Assembly: GCA_002869695.1 (NCBI GenBank)
Contig: PKUD01000036.1
Coordinates: 1-51,832, forward strand
Source: Desulfuromonas sp.
Lineage (GTDB): Bacteria; Desulfobacterota; Desulfuromonadia; Desulfuromonadales; Geopsychrobacteraceae
Direction: 5' to 3'
Length of the DNA: 51,832 nt
Below, piece by piece: positions 8,911 to 17,345 of the stretch (positions are counted from its first letter, which is position 1; each line of letters starts with the position of its first letter). The notes under the pieces were generated by a model. The model searched no databases and was not told the origin of the DNA. It was given only the letters and a program-made list of their open reading frames with translations. Position numbers and translations under genes: made by a program.

Positions 8911-10023
8911 TCAGCTTAAGGCCGGTTCCTTGTCCTGATTGTTCTCCAGATAAATCGTTCGACTGGGGAAGGCGATCTCCAGGCCCATCCCTTCAAGAAT
9001 GTCCATGATCTTTAGGCAGAGATCCTGTCGGGCGTCCAGATATTCCTGCCAGACTGTGCTGCGGGTAAAACAATAGACCATGATATCGAGTGAGGACGCA
9101 CCGAAATCGGTAAAGTTGACCAGGAAGAACTCCTGGTCAATATCCGGATGTTCGCGCAGCGTCTGGCGTATTACCGAAACGGCTTGACGCATCTGTTCGG
9201 CGCTGGTGGCATAGGTGATCCCGATATTCATTTTGATGCGCCGTTTCGGCATGCGGCTGTAGTTGTTAATCGGCAGGTTCATCAGCACGCTGTTGGGAAC
9301 TGTGATTTGGGTTTTAGCAAAGGTGCGGATTTTGGTGGAGCGAAAGCCGACCTCTTCAATAGTCCCCTCCATGTCGCCGGTTTCAATCCAGTCGCCGATG
9401 GCAAAGGGACGATCAAGCAGGATCATGATAGATCCGAAGATATTGGAGAGGGCATCTTTTGCTGCCAGGGCAATGGCTAGTCCACCGATGCCGAGAGAGG
9501 CGAGCAAACCGGAAATGGAGTAGCCGAGGTTCTGCACCACCATGACGATGGCCATGATGACGATAAAGATGCGCAGCGATTTGCGAATAAAGGGAAGGAG
9601 ATGATCGTCAAGGTCGGTGTCCGTTTTTCGGGCCCATTTTAACAGGAGCGCGTCGAGGACATCAACCAGGTTGTAGAGCGCCCAGCCGATATCAAATGCG
9701 ACCAGAAATTTAACCAGCGCGCCGGACAGGGCCCGCATGTCGACCGGTTCAGTTGGGAGCTGCAGCAGCAATCCGGCGAGGTAGAGCCCGGCGATGACCG
9801 CAAGAAATTCTGCCGGCTTGCGCAGTGCCTGGATGGCTCGGTCGTCAAATTGACTGCTGGTCCGATTGGCGATCGGCTGGAGGACGCGCACAAAAAATTG
9901 GCCGATCAGTTTCTTTACCAGAAAGGCACAGATCAGCGCAGCAAAGGCTGCCGCAAAGCGACCCAGGCTGATGCCGAAAAAAGTCTGGTCCATCTGGGTG
10001 AGAAACTCTTTAAGCGCTTCCAT
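8911..10023 (-). CDS. MscS-family small-conductance mechanosensitive channel
   Basis: 370 residues. Four hydrophobic segments lie in the first half, and the pore helix is recognisable as GLLASLGIGGLAIALAAKDALSN with the Gly/Ala packing typical of MscS TM3. It is followed by the beta domain signature PFAIGDWIETGDMEGTIEEVGFRSTKIRTF and VPNSVLMNLPINNYSR. These inner-membrane channels open under membrane tension to release solutes during osmotic downshock. AGGAGAGGATC precedes the ATG. The length is a little above E. coli MscS because of extra N-terminal membrane helices. Confidence 0.94.
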   Translation of the reverse strand: MEALKEFLTQMDQTFFGISLGRFAAAFAALICAFLVKKLIGQFFVRVLQPIANRTSSQFDDRAIQALRKPAEFLAVIAGLYLAGLLLQLPTEPVDMRALSGALVKFLVAFDIGWALYNLVDVLDALLLKWARKTDTDLDDHLLPFIRKSLRIFIVIMAIVMVVQNLGYSISGLLASLGIGGLAIALAAKDALSNIFGSIMILLDRPFAIGDWIETGDMEGTIEEVGFRSTKIRTFAKTQITVPNSVLMNLPINNYSRMPKRRIKMNIGITYATSAEQMRQAVSVIRQTLREHPDIDQEFFLVNFTDFGASSLDIMVYCFTRSTVWQEYLDARQDLCLKIMDILEGMGLEIAFPSRTIYLENNQDKEPALS

Positions 10024-10105
10024 GATCCTCTCCTTGTCGTTTGGATGGCAGGCTGATTATCTGGCTTTTTAATGGATTTGGCAAGGGGAGGGAGTTGCCG
10101 GGTGG

Positions 10106-10612
10106 CTATTGCGCCCAAAGCCCGATCGCTGCGTCGCGGGCCTGCTGCTCAACGGCTAGAAACTCCTGCTTCAGGCGAAAATCGTAACGGCGATAGGTGC
10201 TGGCGAGACCTTCCCGGATAAGCTGTCGATTGAGCAGGGAGCCATCTGGTAGATAGAGATAGGCAAGGGTTCTGCCGAACTTGTCCTGCTTCTGTCGGTC
10301 AAATTCAAGCCGGACCAGGTCCCCTTTGACTCTTTGTATGTTACGTGCCAGAGCGTCCGCAGCGACCTGGCGCAATCTGCTGGCAGGAATCCGATATCTC
10401 TCCCAGTAGAAGTTGTCCCGCGCTGAAGCTTTGCCTTCCGGGGTGTCAATACCGATCAGCCTGACCTTGCCAACGCCAGCGACCTCGAGGGTGTCGCCAT
10501 CGTAGATCCAACTGACCCGGCCGGTTACCGCTGCGCTGCAGAGCGATGGAATCCAGAAAAGCAGCAGGCAGAGGCCCAGCAGGCTGATTCTGCGCGGGAT
10601 CAGCGACCCCAT
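10106..10612 (-). CDS. Secreted thermonuclease-like (SNase) protein
   Basis: 168 residues from the ATG at 10612. An upstream extension of the frame overlaps the neighbouring membrane-protein gene and has no signal peptide, so it is rejected. A signal peptide ends near SLCSAA. The staphylococcal nuclease fold is shown by VSWIYDGDTLEV (Ca-binding Asp), RLIGIDTPE (catalytic Arg and Asp) and FGRTLAYLYL (second catalytic Arg). It should be an exported Ca-dependent DNA/RNA nuclease. Its start overlaps the end of the upstream membrane-protein gene by 13 bases, implying translational coupling. Confidence 0.9.
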   Translation of the reverse strand: MGSLIPRRISLLGLCLLLFWIPSLCSAAVTGRVSWIYDGDTLEVAGVGKVRLIGIDTPEGKASARDNFYWERYRIPASRLRQVAADALARNIQRVKGDLVRLEFDRQKQDKFGRTLAYLYLPDGSLLNRQLIREGLASTYRRYDFRLKQEFLAVEQQARDAAIGLWAQ

Positions 10613-11022
10613 AGCAGGCGGGTGAAAAAGCCGGTGGTAAAGCCCCAGGCGAAGTTGATGAAGAGAATAAACAGGGGTGTCAATAAACCGAGTTGCAGCC
10701 CTGCCTGGCCGAGACGTAACTGGTAGGGAAACACAAAAAAAAGGGTGGCCAGGGTCGGCAGCAGACTGCACCAGAGGGCTTTGCGGATCCAGTGGCGACG
10801 GGTGCGTGGCAGGCTGACGAAGAAAAAATAAGGGATGCCCCACAGCCCACCCCAAATCAAGCGGGGATAGAGCCACGCCTCGTTCAGGGTCGGGGCAATT
10901 TTGACCCCGGCCATCGCCGTCAAGCCCCATCCCCCGAGGAGCCAGAGCAACAGGCTGCTGACCAGCCCGCCGATAAGTCCGGCTGAGAAGCAGACGGCAA
11001 GCAGGGCTCCGCTTTTGGGCAT
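10600..11022 (-). CDS. Small integral membrane protein, unknown function
   Basis: 140 residues with about four predicted membrane helices: ALLAVCFSAGLIGGLVSSLLLWLLGG at the N-terminus, a short helix in GGLWGIPYFFFVSL, LLPTLATLFFVFPYQL, and LGLLTPLFILFINFAWGFTTGFF at the end. No catalytic motif is seen. AGGAGTT precedes the ATG. It overlaps the thermonuclease start by 13 bases, so the two are likely made together. I do not recognise the family with confidence. Confidence 0.8.
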   Translation of the reverse strand: MPKSGALLAVCFSAGLIGGLVSSLLLWLLGGWGLTAMAGVKIAPTLNEAWLYPRLIWGGLWGIPYFFFVSLPRTRRHWIRKALWCSLLPTLATLFFVFPYQLRLGQAGLQLGLLTPLFILFINFAWGFTTGFFTRLLWGR

Positions 11023-11067
11023 AACTCCTCCCTATACTCGGTTCAGGGTGATTGTTGCGTTGACCGG

Positions 11068-11901
11068 TCAGGACGCTGGCAATGTTTCATTCATGCTGCC
11101 GGTTCGGTAGCCTTGCAAGTCGAGGGTGACGTAGCTGAAACCGTTTTTTTTGCATCTTTCCACCAGTTCCCGGCGCAGGTTGTCATCGAGCAGGCGGGGG
11201 ATCTCCTCCGGGGCGACTTCGACCCGGGCGATCTCCTGATGATAACGCACCCGGTAATTGGTAAATCCCCGCTCGCGTAGGAATTCTTCACACCGGTCGA
11301 TCTGGTCCAGCCTTTCGGCGGTGATCCGCGTTCCGTAAGGAAAGCGGGACGCCAGACAGGCGAAAGGTTGTTTGTTCCAGGTCGGCAGTTCCAGTTTCTG
11401 ACTCAATTGGCGGATTTCTGCTTTGCTCAGTCCGACCTCCTGCAGTGGTGAGCGCACCTGGAGTTCCTTGGTCGCATCACGTCCCGGACGATAGTCCCCG
11501 AGGTCGTCCAGATTGGAGCCGTCCAGAACTGTAGCGATGTTCATCTCGGCAGCTCTTCTGACAAACTGTGAAAAAAGTTCGCGTTTGCAATGATAACAGC
11601 GGCGCGGACTGTTCTCAGTGAACCCGGTGAGTTCCAACTCACGGCTCTGGATCACCTGCTGCTCTACCCCCATGGCTGCTGCCAGTTCGCAGCTTTCTGC
11701 AAATTCGAATTCCGGGTAGCTGGGCGACTGTGCTGTCAGTGCCAGAACTTTGTCCGGACCGAGGATGTCTCGTGCGATACGAAGCAGCAAGGTCGAGTCG
11801 ACGCCGCCGGAAAAAGCAACCACAACTGAGCCCATCTCCTGCAGCATCTGTTGCAGGAGATGGTATTTTTCGGCAAGGGGTAAATCTGAAGGATTAGTCA
11901 T
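11068..11901 (-). CDS. larE: LarE-type ATP-dependent sulfur transferase
   Basis: 277 residues from the ATG at 11901, which overlaps the stop of cysK by 8 bases (ATGACTAA); a longer frame lies inside cysK and is rejected. The PP-loop SGGVDST (31-37) activates substrate with ATP. LarE supplies sulfur to the nickel-pincer nucleotide cofactor of lactate racemase. Three cysteines, Cys102 and Cys105 in RCYHCK and Cys182 in [10 protein letters not shown], match the arrangement reported for LarE forms that carry a [4Fe-4S] cluster, as opposed to the sacrificial single-Cys form. larA, larB and larC are not in the window, so the acceptor here is open. Coupling to cysK and an Rrf2 regulator ties it to cysteine/sulfur supply. 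Confidence 0.88.
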   Translation of the reverse strand: MTNPSDLPLAEKYHLLQQMLQEMGSVVVAFSGGVDSTLLLRIARDILGPDKVLALTAQSPSYPEFEFAESCELAAAMGVEQQVIQSRELELTGFTENSPRRCYHCKRELFSQFVRRAAEMNIATVLDGSNLDDLGDYRPGRDATKELQVRSPLQEVGLSKAEIRQLSQKLELPTWNKQPFACLASRFPYGTRITAERLDQIDRCEEFLRERGFTNYRVRYHQEIARVEVAPEEIPRLLDDNLRRELVERCKKNGFSYVTLDLQGYRTGSMNETLPAS

Positions 11902-12814
11902 AGATGCCGGTCGACAGGTAACGTTCACCGGTATCGCAGAGGATGGTGACAACCGTTTTTCCCGGACCGAGCTGTTTCGCCACCTGGCGGGCAATGAAAA
12001 CGTTGGCTCCGGCTGAAATGCCGGTAAAGATGCCTTTCTGGCGGGCCAGCTGGCGGGTCGTGGCAATGGCATTCTCATTGCTGACGGTCATGACTTTATC
12101 ATAAATCGACGTGTCGAGGGTGTCCGGAACAAATCCGGCGCCGATTCCCTGGATTTTGTGTGGCCCTGCATCCCCACCAGAGAGTACCGGTGAGTCATTT
12201 GGCTCTACCGCGATGATTTGCACCGCCGGGTTGAGTTTGCGCAGAACCCGGCCGACACCGGTGATTGTGCCGCCGGTACCGACGCCGGCAACGAACGCAT
12301 CGATCTTGCCGTCGAGGGCTGCAACAATCTCTGGGCCGGTCGTCTTTTCATGAATTTTCGGGTTGGCCTGATTGCGGAATTGCTGGGGGAGAAAACCGTC
12401 CCGCTGCTGAGCCAGTTCTTCGGCTTTTTCGATCGCTCCGCGCATCCCCAGGCTGCCGGGCGTCAGAACCAGTTCCGCGCCATAGACATTGAACAGGCGA
12501 CGGCGCTCGAGGCTCATCGTGTCCGGCATGGTCAAAATCAGCGGGTACCCTTTCACCGCAGCCACCAGGGCCAGGCCGATGCCGGTATTGCCACTGGTCG
12601 GTTCTACAATTGTCATGCCGGGCTTGAGTCTGCCGTTCTGTTCGGCGTCCTCAATCATGGCCAGAGCAATACGATCCTTGACGCTGCCGCCGGGATTGGT
12701 CCCTTCCATTTTCCCCCAGATCGCTGCTTCACCCCGGTCTGATTCACTGTTGATGCGAACCAGCGGCGTGTTGCCGATCTGCCCCAAGGGGGTTTCGCTC
12801 GTCACTTGCGGCAT
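11894..12814 (-). CDS. cysK: Cysteine synthase (O-acetylserine sulfhydrylase)
   Basis: 306 residues, the usual length. This PLP enzyme makes cysteine from O-acetylserine and sulfide in the cytoplasm. The PLP lysine is Lys46 in GGSVKDR, the substrate loop is TSGNTG (73-78), and the phosphate-binding loop is [19 protein letters not shown] near the C-terminus is the PLP-ring contact. CysM cannot be fully excluded, but the C-terminal [11 protein letters not shown] fits CysK. It sits 75 bases after an Rrf2 regulator gene and overlaps larE, forming an rrf2-cysK-larE operon. Confidence 0.93.
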   Translation of the reverse strand: MPQVTSETPLGQIGNTPLVRINSESDRGEAAIWGKMEGTNPGGSVKDRIALAMIEDAEQNGRLKPGMTIVEPTSGNTGIGLALVAAVKGYPLILTMPDTMSLERRRLFNVYGAELVLTPGSLGMRGAIEKAEELAQQRDGFLPQQFRNQANPKIHEKTTGPEIVAALDGKIDAFVAGVGTGGTITGVGRVLRKLNPAVQIIAVEPNDSPVLSGGDAGPHKIQGIGAGFVPDTLDTSIYDKVMTVSNENAIATTRQLARQKGIFTGISAGANVFIARQVAKQLGPGKTVVTILCDTGERYLSTGIYD

Positions 12815-12889
12815 CCTCTTCCTCCTGATTTATTGCTGCCGGAACCCGGTGAGATCCCGAATGAATCAACCGGACTGAACCCCGGTTCA

Positions 12890-13378
12890 CTAGATGAAGT
12901 ACATGAACCGATGATCCAGTTCTTTTTCCAGCCCCATCTCCTTGGCTCTGTCGCAGAGTGTTTTCAGAGTGATGCCCCTGAAATACTCGCCGAGAATCCG
13001 GCTGCCCTCTGCCCAGAGTGGTTGGGTAATACAGTGCGCGCCATGCTCACATGACTCGACCTCAGTATTTGACGCATCGCTGTTTTTGCGCAGGCCTTTG
13101 ACGCAGTTGACCAGCAATAGTTCGCCTTCCGCTGCAAGGACGATATCCTCGACAGTGATTTCATCCGCCGGTTTGGCGAGACTATATCCCCCTTGAGGGC
13201 CGCGCCGACTTTTCAGCAGGCCGCCCTTTTTCAGATCCTGAAAAATCTGTTCAAGGTAGCGGGGAGAGATCTCCTGGCGACGGGAGATGTCCTTGATTTG
13301 TGCAGGTAAGGTTCCTGCGTGGTAGGCCATGTCGAACATGGCGCGGACTCCATAGCGGCTTTTTGTCGAAAGTTTCAT
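12890..13378 (-). CDS. Rrf2-family transcriptional regulator (IscR/CymR-like)
   Basis: 162 residues. The N-terminal winged helix-turn-helix starts MKLSTKSRYGVRAMFDMA and includes ISPRYLEQIFQDLKKGGLLKS and RGPQGGYSLAKP. Three cysteines, Cys92, Cys110 and Cys116, lie where Fe-S-sensing Rrf2 proteins (IscR, NsrR) carry cluster ligands, so a [2Fe-2S] or [4Fe-4S] sensor is plausible. The position just before cysK suggests CymR-like control of cysteine synthesis, possibly in response to sulfide, cysteine or Fe-S status. GGAGGA precedes the ATG, and a good promoter lies about 35 bases upstream. Confidence 0.9.
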   Translation of the reverse strand: MKLSTKSRYGVRAMFDMAYHAGTLPAQIKDISRRQEISPRYLEQIFQDLKKGGLLKSRRGPQGGYSLAKPADEITVEDIVLAAEGELLLVNCVKGLRKNSDASNTEVESCEHGAHCITQPLWAEGSRILGEYFRGITLKTLCDRAKEMGLEKELDHRFMYFI

Positions 13379-13410
13379 CGGCTTTTCCTCCGTTAGGTTT
13401 GCTTGTTTGC

Positions 13411-13440
13411 ACTATATGGAAATCCTACTTTGAGTGTCAA
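13411..13440 (-). promoter_or_regulatory. Sigma-70 promoter of rrf2-cysK-larE
   Basis: On the minus strand TTGACA (13435-13440) and TATAGT (13411-13416) are spaced by 18 bases, 33 bases before the rrf2 start. The spacer contains GTAGGATTTCC, a possible Rrf2 operator half, which would give autoregulation; that part is inference. Confidence 0.65.
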
Positions 13441-13577
13441 GAATAATTTACACCACTTTGTGGGATTAACTGGTTTGGCATAGGTTTTTTGGCGTTTTTT
13501 TTGTCGTTGAATGAAATCTGGATCGCTCTGAAACAGGCATAATAAATACAAAATTATATTTATCAGGTCTGAGTGGA

Positions 13578-14300
13578 TCAATCTTGAATGACGGTTTGCT
13601 TCTGCAGGCGCTTGTAGTAGAAATTCTGCCCATAAAGAACGGCGATCGGGTTGTGGCCGGTTACCCGGTCTTTGACGATCAGTGTTGAAACGGGCGCTTT
13701 TGAGTGTTTGGCAAACAACATGTCGTGACCGACGCAAAGTCCAACGATCAGATTCATGTCGGTTTCGGCCTGATTGAGCAGCCGAGCCTGGGCAATCGGG
13801 TTACAGGCCGGCTCGAAGCTTCCGGGGCGAACTTTTTCTTCTTCTTGCAGCCCGAGTTCCAGCTTGTCAATGCTTCCTGCCTTGCAGCAGACCGATTGAG
13901 GCTGCAGTCCCTGTGCAGACAGAATATCACCCAAGCGCTGCGTTTCCTCCAGCAGGCCGATACAGGTGGCGATCCCGATTTTACGGTAACCCATCAGCTT
14001 GGCCAGGGCGACGGTATCCTCTACGCGGGTCCAGCGGGCATTGACCGCGTCACTGCCGGGGACAGGCTGGTAACAGAGCCCTTCAACCCGGGCTGCGACT
14101 TTGGCCAGCCGGGCGTCCTCGTCATCCGCCAGGTAACGCTGAAAAGAATCATCGATCACATTTGCTTCACGGGTACTCGGACAGTAGCCGGGTTCTTTGT
14201 CTCGCTCATTCGGCTCACTCCAGCAGCTTGTCGTTCCCTGGTTGCGAAACTGGCTGCTGCAATAAGCACAGGAGAGATCAGGGTGCTTTTCAGTACTCAT
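13578..14300 (-). CDS. DUF1847 cysteine-rich protein
   Basis: 240 residues, the last gene of a four-gene operon. It starts with a probable metal site, CAYCSSQF, plus further cysteines in SCWSEPN and GYCPST. Later motifs are KIGIATCIGLLEET and GLCVGHDMLF, typical of the DUF1847 family of predicted metal-binding cytoplasmic proteins in anaerobes. KHSKAPVSTLIVKDRVTGHNP is the conserved C-terminal block. No biochemical role is established as far as I know. GGAG precedes the ATG by 7 bases, and the DUF134 gene ends 29 bases upstream. Confidence 0.85.
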   Translation of the reverse strand: MSTEKHPDLSCAYCSSQFRNQGTTSCWSEPNERDKEPGYCPSTREANVIDDSFQRYLADDEDARLAKVAARVEGLCYQPVPGSDAVNARWTRVEDTVALAKLMGYRKIGIATCIGLLEETQRLGDILSAQGLQPQSVCCKAGSIDKLELGLQEEEKVRPGSFEPACNPIAQARLLNQAETDMNLIVGLCVGHDMLFAKHSKAPVSTLIVKDRVTGHNPIAVLYGQNFYYKRLQKQTVIQD

Positions 14301-14329
14301 GGTCGGGCTCCAGTTGATAATGAAAAGTT

Positions 14330-14668
14330 TCAGTTGTTGCGGGGTTGCTCGGTCGCAGGAGTATTGACGGTGGCCTCAGGCGGTCCTTGCACGGCAATGG
14401 CTTGCGAACCTGTGATGGCATCCACCAGTTTTTTTCGGCCACTGACGACCAGCCGCTGGATTGTTCCCCGTGATATCCCCATCTTTTCACCGGCCTGTTG
14501 CTGGGTCAGGCCGAGGCTGTCGCAGAGATGCAGGGCTTCCAGTTCGTCGTGGTCCAACTCTATCGTGGGCAGGTCCTTCATGGGTGTGCCTGCTGGCTTG
14601 AACACTGAGTCGTGATTGCCGAGGAAGGGGCAGCTACATTTTCTTGGTTTTTTCGGTCGTGGCGACAT
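14330..14668 (-). CDS. DUF134 helix-turn-helix DNA-binding protein
   Basis: 112 residues. MSPRPKKPRKCSCPF and FKPAGTPMKDLPTIELDHDELEALHL are the standard DUF134 N-terminal block. GLTQQQAGEKMGISRGTIQRLV is a sigma-70 region-4-like helix-turn-helix. The CxC near the N-terminus (CSC, 11-13) may bind metal. The C-terminal tail, after about 90, is low-complexity Pro/Thr-rich. It sits between the permease (4-base gap, probably translationally coupled) and DUF1847, so it is the likely regulator of this operon. Confidence 0.85.
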   Translation of the reverse strand: MSPRPKKPRKCSCPFLGNHDSVFKPAGTPMKDLPTIELDHDELEALHLCDSLGLTQQQAGEKMGISRGTIQRLVVSGRKKLVDAITGSQAIAVQGPPEATVNTPATEQPRNN

Positions 14669-14672
14669 GAAG

Positions 14673-15707
14673 TCAACCTTTGCAAGGTAAGTTTGCCGTA
14701 CTTGTTTCCGCTACCGGCGTCACTTTTTCTTCCCCCCGTCCAAATATCCAAGGGACAAGTTTAATGTACCATGCCGCAGATTGAATCTGAAAGATATATG
14801 CCATGGCGATTAACAGAGCAATAGTGGACCCTTCCTTGCCGAAAGCGGTCATTGCAATGGCCAGAGCGATCGACAGGTCACGCATCACGACGCCGAAGAC
14901 CATAGCAATCGCATCCTCACGACTGAAAAACAGTTTTCCGACCAGTGACAACAGGGAGTAAGACACGAGGTAAAAGATCACCAGTGGAATCACGATGGTC
15001 AACAGGTCTGCGGGATTGGCGAGAATGTTCTTGGCTTTCAGGGACATGGCAACAAAGGCAATCATGATCACCCCGAGCGCCGAAAAAGGTGGGAACTTGG
15101 GCTTGTAAATGTTCATCCAAGCCTGCTTGCCATGCTTATTGGTCAGATACGTTTGAGTTATTATGCCTGCAACCAGCGGGACAAACACAAAAATGCAGAT
15201 CTGTTTGAACATGTGCAACATGTCGACATCGACAGTTGTGCTCATGAAGACTTTGGTGTAGACCGGAGCCGCGGCGGAGCCGATGATCAGTCCGAAAACC
15301 AGCATCTTGGTTGCGGCTTCCTTGTTGCCATTGGCAAAGCCCGTCCAGGAAATAGTCATCCCGGAGGCGGGCAGCACCCCGATCAGGAACAGGCCAACAG
15401 CCCAGAGCCCGAACTTGGCCTCATCGCCACTGAGAAAGAGCTTGCCGAGGCCAAACACTATGACCGGAATCAGGATAAAGTTGATCAGCTGGGTGGCCAC
15501 CTGTAGTTTGGTATCTTTGCCGGAAAAGACCGAGCGCACATTGAGTGTCGCCATCATCGGATAGATCATCACAAAAGTGATCGGAATAATTAGTGATTTC
15601 AGAGGCTTGGCGTCAAAGATAAACCCGCCTCCCAGCAACCCGAGAACCATCGCGATTGGAATTGCATAGACCAGATTTTTCTGCAATTTACTGAGAATTG
15701 TTACCAT
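14673..15707 (-). CDS. BASS/ACR3-superfamily permease (arsenic-resistance or anion exporter type)
   Basis: 344 residues with about ten membrane helices. It belongs to the bile acid:sodium symporter/arsenical resistance superfamily: GVLPASGMTISWTGFANGN corresponds to the conserved crossover region and VFGVVMRDLSIALAIAM to the second one. The Cys that is essential in true ACR3 arsenite pumps is absent at the expected place (SGMTISW), so arsenite efflux is not assured and another anion or thio-oxyanion is possible. CAGGAGAGAACA precedes the ATG. Neighbours are DUF302 (upstream) and DUF134 (downstream, 4-base gap). Confidence 0.82.
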   Translation of the reverse strand: MVTILSKLQKNLVYAIPIAMVLGLLGGGFIFDAKPLKSLIIPITFVMIYPMMATLNVRSVFSGKDTKLQVATQLINFILIPVIVFGLGKLFLSGDEAKFGLWAVGLFLIGVLPASGMTISWTGFANGNKEAATKMLVFGLIIGSAAAPVYTKVFMSTTVDVDMLHMFKQICIFVFVPLVAGIITQTYLTNKHGKQAWMNIYKPKFPPFSALGVIMIAFVAMSLKAKNILANPADLLTIVIPLVIFYLVSYSLLSLVGKLFFSREDAIAMVFGVVMRDLSIALAIAMTAFGKEGSTIALLIAMAYIFQIQSAAWYIKLVPWIFGRGEEKVTPVAETSTANLPCKG

Positions 15708-15767
15708 TGTTCTCTCCTGTTAAAACGAACGAATTCCTCGGGAAAAGGCGCTATGCTGGATTAAGGA

Positions 15768-16175
15768 CTAAACCGCTGCATCTATGAGCGTGGTCAGAGT
15801 CGCAAAACTTTCCTCCAGGGAGCCAGAAAACTCCTCGTCATCAACGAGTTCGGCGATCAGTCCACTCCCATACTTGAGCATGCGTACCTGGGTTTTCCCC
15901 TCCTTGGTAAAGGCGATTACAAACTTCGGCATCAGAACGGCACGTTCCGGGTTCTTGTCCAGGCTTTGGGCCGCTTTGGTCGGTTTGCAGACCTGCACCA
16001 TATGCAAATCAAACTCTTCAGCGACGTCAGCACCATGGGCGCGGAAGATATGGGCCATTTCCATTTTGTCTTCGTTCTGGATGGTAAATCCACGTGTCGC
16101 CGCGATTTGGCCGAATGCGGCAACAAACTGATCTACACTCTTATCCGATTCCGCCCGATAAACGCTGGTTGACAT
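15768..16175 (-). CDS. DUF302 protein
   Basis: 135 residues, first gene of the four-gene operon. The DUF302 pattern is seen in SVDQFVAAFGQIAATRGFTIQNE, FRAHGADVAEEFDLHMVQVCKPTKAAQ, and NPERAVLMPKFVIAFTKEGKTQVRML. No signal peptide. The family often accompanies thiosulfate/sulfide, metal or redox-stress genes; its activity is not known. CAGGAGAGATCG precedes the ATG. The gene is divergent from the thioesterase gene across a 298-base region. Confidence 0.85.
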   Translation of the reverse strand: MSTSVYRAESDKSVDQFVAAFGQIAATRGFTIQNEDKMEMAHIFRAHGADVAEEFDLHMVQVCKPTKAAQSLDKNPERAVLMPKFVIAFTKEGKTQVRMLKYGSGLIAELVDDEEFSGSLEESFATLTTLIDAAV

Positions 16176-16473
16176 CGATCTCTCCTGTTGTTCGACTCTA
16201 AATTGAGGGTATATTGGAGACTCTGGCCGACTGGTACGCTACCCCCTGACCACGACTGAGTCTGATTGAGAATAAGAGGGTTCAGTTGAAAATCTGCCTT
16301 CAGTTCGTGTGCATATGCACAATAGGGGGAGGGAGAAAGATTGTCAATATGGTTTTTTGTGAATATATGAAAAGTAGCATTATTGTGTCACGCCAAGCAA
16401 CCGATTGTTTGTGTTTCCTCTCACTTCAACGTAAGCTGTTAGCGATGATTCAGTCCTTTAGAAGAGGCACTTG
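16176..16473. other. Divergent intergenic region with a perfect 14-bp palindrome
   Basis: This region separates the DUF302 operon from the thioesterase gene and must hold both promoters, but I see no pair of hexamers good enough to name. The clear element is TGTGCATATGCACA at 16308-16321, a perfect palindrome typical of a dimeric repressor site. No small gene with a ribosome-binding site is visible. Confidence 0.6.
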
Positions 16474-16893
16474 ATGAAACAGCACTGCTATGCCCTTGAA
16501 CTTCTGGTGCGTGACTATGAATGCGACATGCAGGGGATTGTCAACAATGCCGTCTACCAGAACTATCTGGAGCATGCCCGGCATGAATATCTTAAATCCC
16601 AGGGGGTCGATTTCGCCGAATTAGCAAGGGAGCAGGTCAATCTGGTCGTGCTGAGGGCGGAACTCGATTACCGGCAGTCGCTCCGCAGTGGTGACCGGTT
16701 TCAAGTCACTGTGCGGCTGGAGCAGGTTTCCAGGTTACGGTTTGCCTTCTGCCAGGAGATTTATCGGCTGCCGGACAGGGCCATCGTTCTTCAAGGGAAA
16801 ATAACCGGCACCGCGCTGGGGCCCAATGGGCGGCCATGTCAGTCGGAAGGGATCTCTGCACTGTTTCATCGGGTGGAATTCCGTTCACGGTAA
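16474..16893 (+). CDS. Acyl-CoA thioesterase, YbgC/4-hydroxybenzoyl-CoA thioesterase family
   Basis: 139 residues, a single hot-dog fold. The motif VRDYECDMQGIVNNAVYQNYLEHARHEYL is the YbgC/FadM signature in which an Asp or equivalent near the first helix activates water (here CDMQGIVNN replaces the more usual DxxGIVYHxNY). It should hydrolyse acyl-CoA thioesters in the cytoplasm. The start is the ATG at 16474, not the in-frame TTG just before it; AGAGG lies 7-8 bases upstream. The gene is divergent from the DUF302 operon and has no partner downstream. Confidence 0.88.
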   Translation: MKQHCYALELLVRDYECDMQGIVNNAVYQNYLEHARHEYLKSQGVDFAELAREQVNLVVLRAELDYRQSLRSGDRFQVTVRLEQVSRLRFAFCQEIYRLPDRAIVLQGKITGTALGPNGRPCQSEGISALFHRVEFRSR

Positions 16894-17345
16894 AAGCGAG
16901 AGGTTTTTTTGCTTAAATAGTGAAAATTCTGACAGAAAAAAAGGCCGAGAAACCTGCTGCAGGACCATTCTCTGAGTTGTTCACAGCCCCTGTTGATAAG
17001 CGGCCCTCTCGGCGGGCTTGCACGGATAAAGTTATCACAAATACAGCCAGTTTAACGTTTTGCCTGTTATTTGTGCACCTATTTAAGGTAAATAAAAACA
17101 GACACTTAATGATCTTTAACAGTTTTTAAGGGTGAATTTAAGAGAATTTGGGATTTTTTGAAAACAGTCTATATAATCATGGGTGAAATGCCCCTGTTCG
17201 TGTTGACAACTGTGGTTGTAACGGTGCAGTTTCTGAGTAACGACACGACTTATCGTTGATTGTGCCATATGCCCCGCCTCGCGAAAAGGCGGAGTTGGCT
17301 CCTCGGCAGGATGAACCCTTTTTCGCAGTTATTTCGCTATGGGAG
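16894..17345. other. AT-rich intergenic region before cvfB
   Basis: 452 bases without a supportable gene. A 69-codon GTG-started frame at 16920-17129 has no ribosome-binding site and non-coding composition. The region holds an imperfect hairpin around CCTGCTGCAGG (16962-16972), a T-rich stretch after the thioesterase stop that could help termination, and the candidate cvfB promoter at 17148-17177. Confidence 0.5.
17148..17177 (+). promoter_or_regulatory. Candidate sigma-70 promoter of cvfB
   Basis: TTGGGA (17148-17153) and a perfect TATAAT (17172-17177) are spaced by 18 bases. Transcription would start near 17184, giving a leader of about 160 bases before the chosen start codon. Confidence 0.5.

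Noticed and set aside
14673-15707. Call as a true ACR3 arsenite pump
   Set aside because: The essential Cys of ACR3 is missing in the crossover region, and no arsR or arsC gene is nearby, so only the superfamily is assigned.
16920-17129. 69-codon plus frame starting GTG
   Set aside because: No ribosome-binding site, no similarity I can name, and it lies in AT-rich intergenic sequence.
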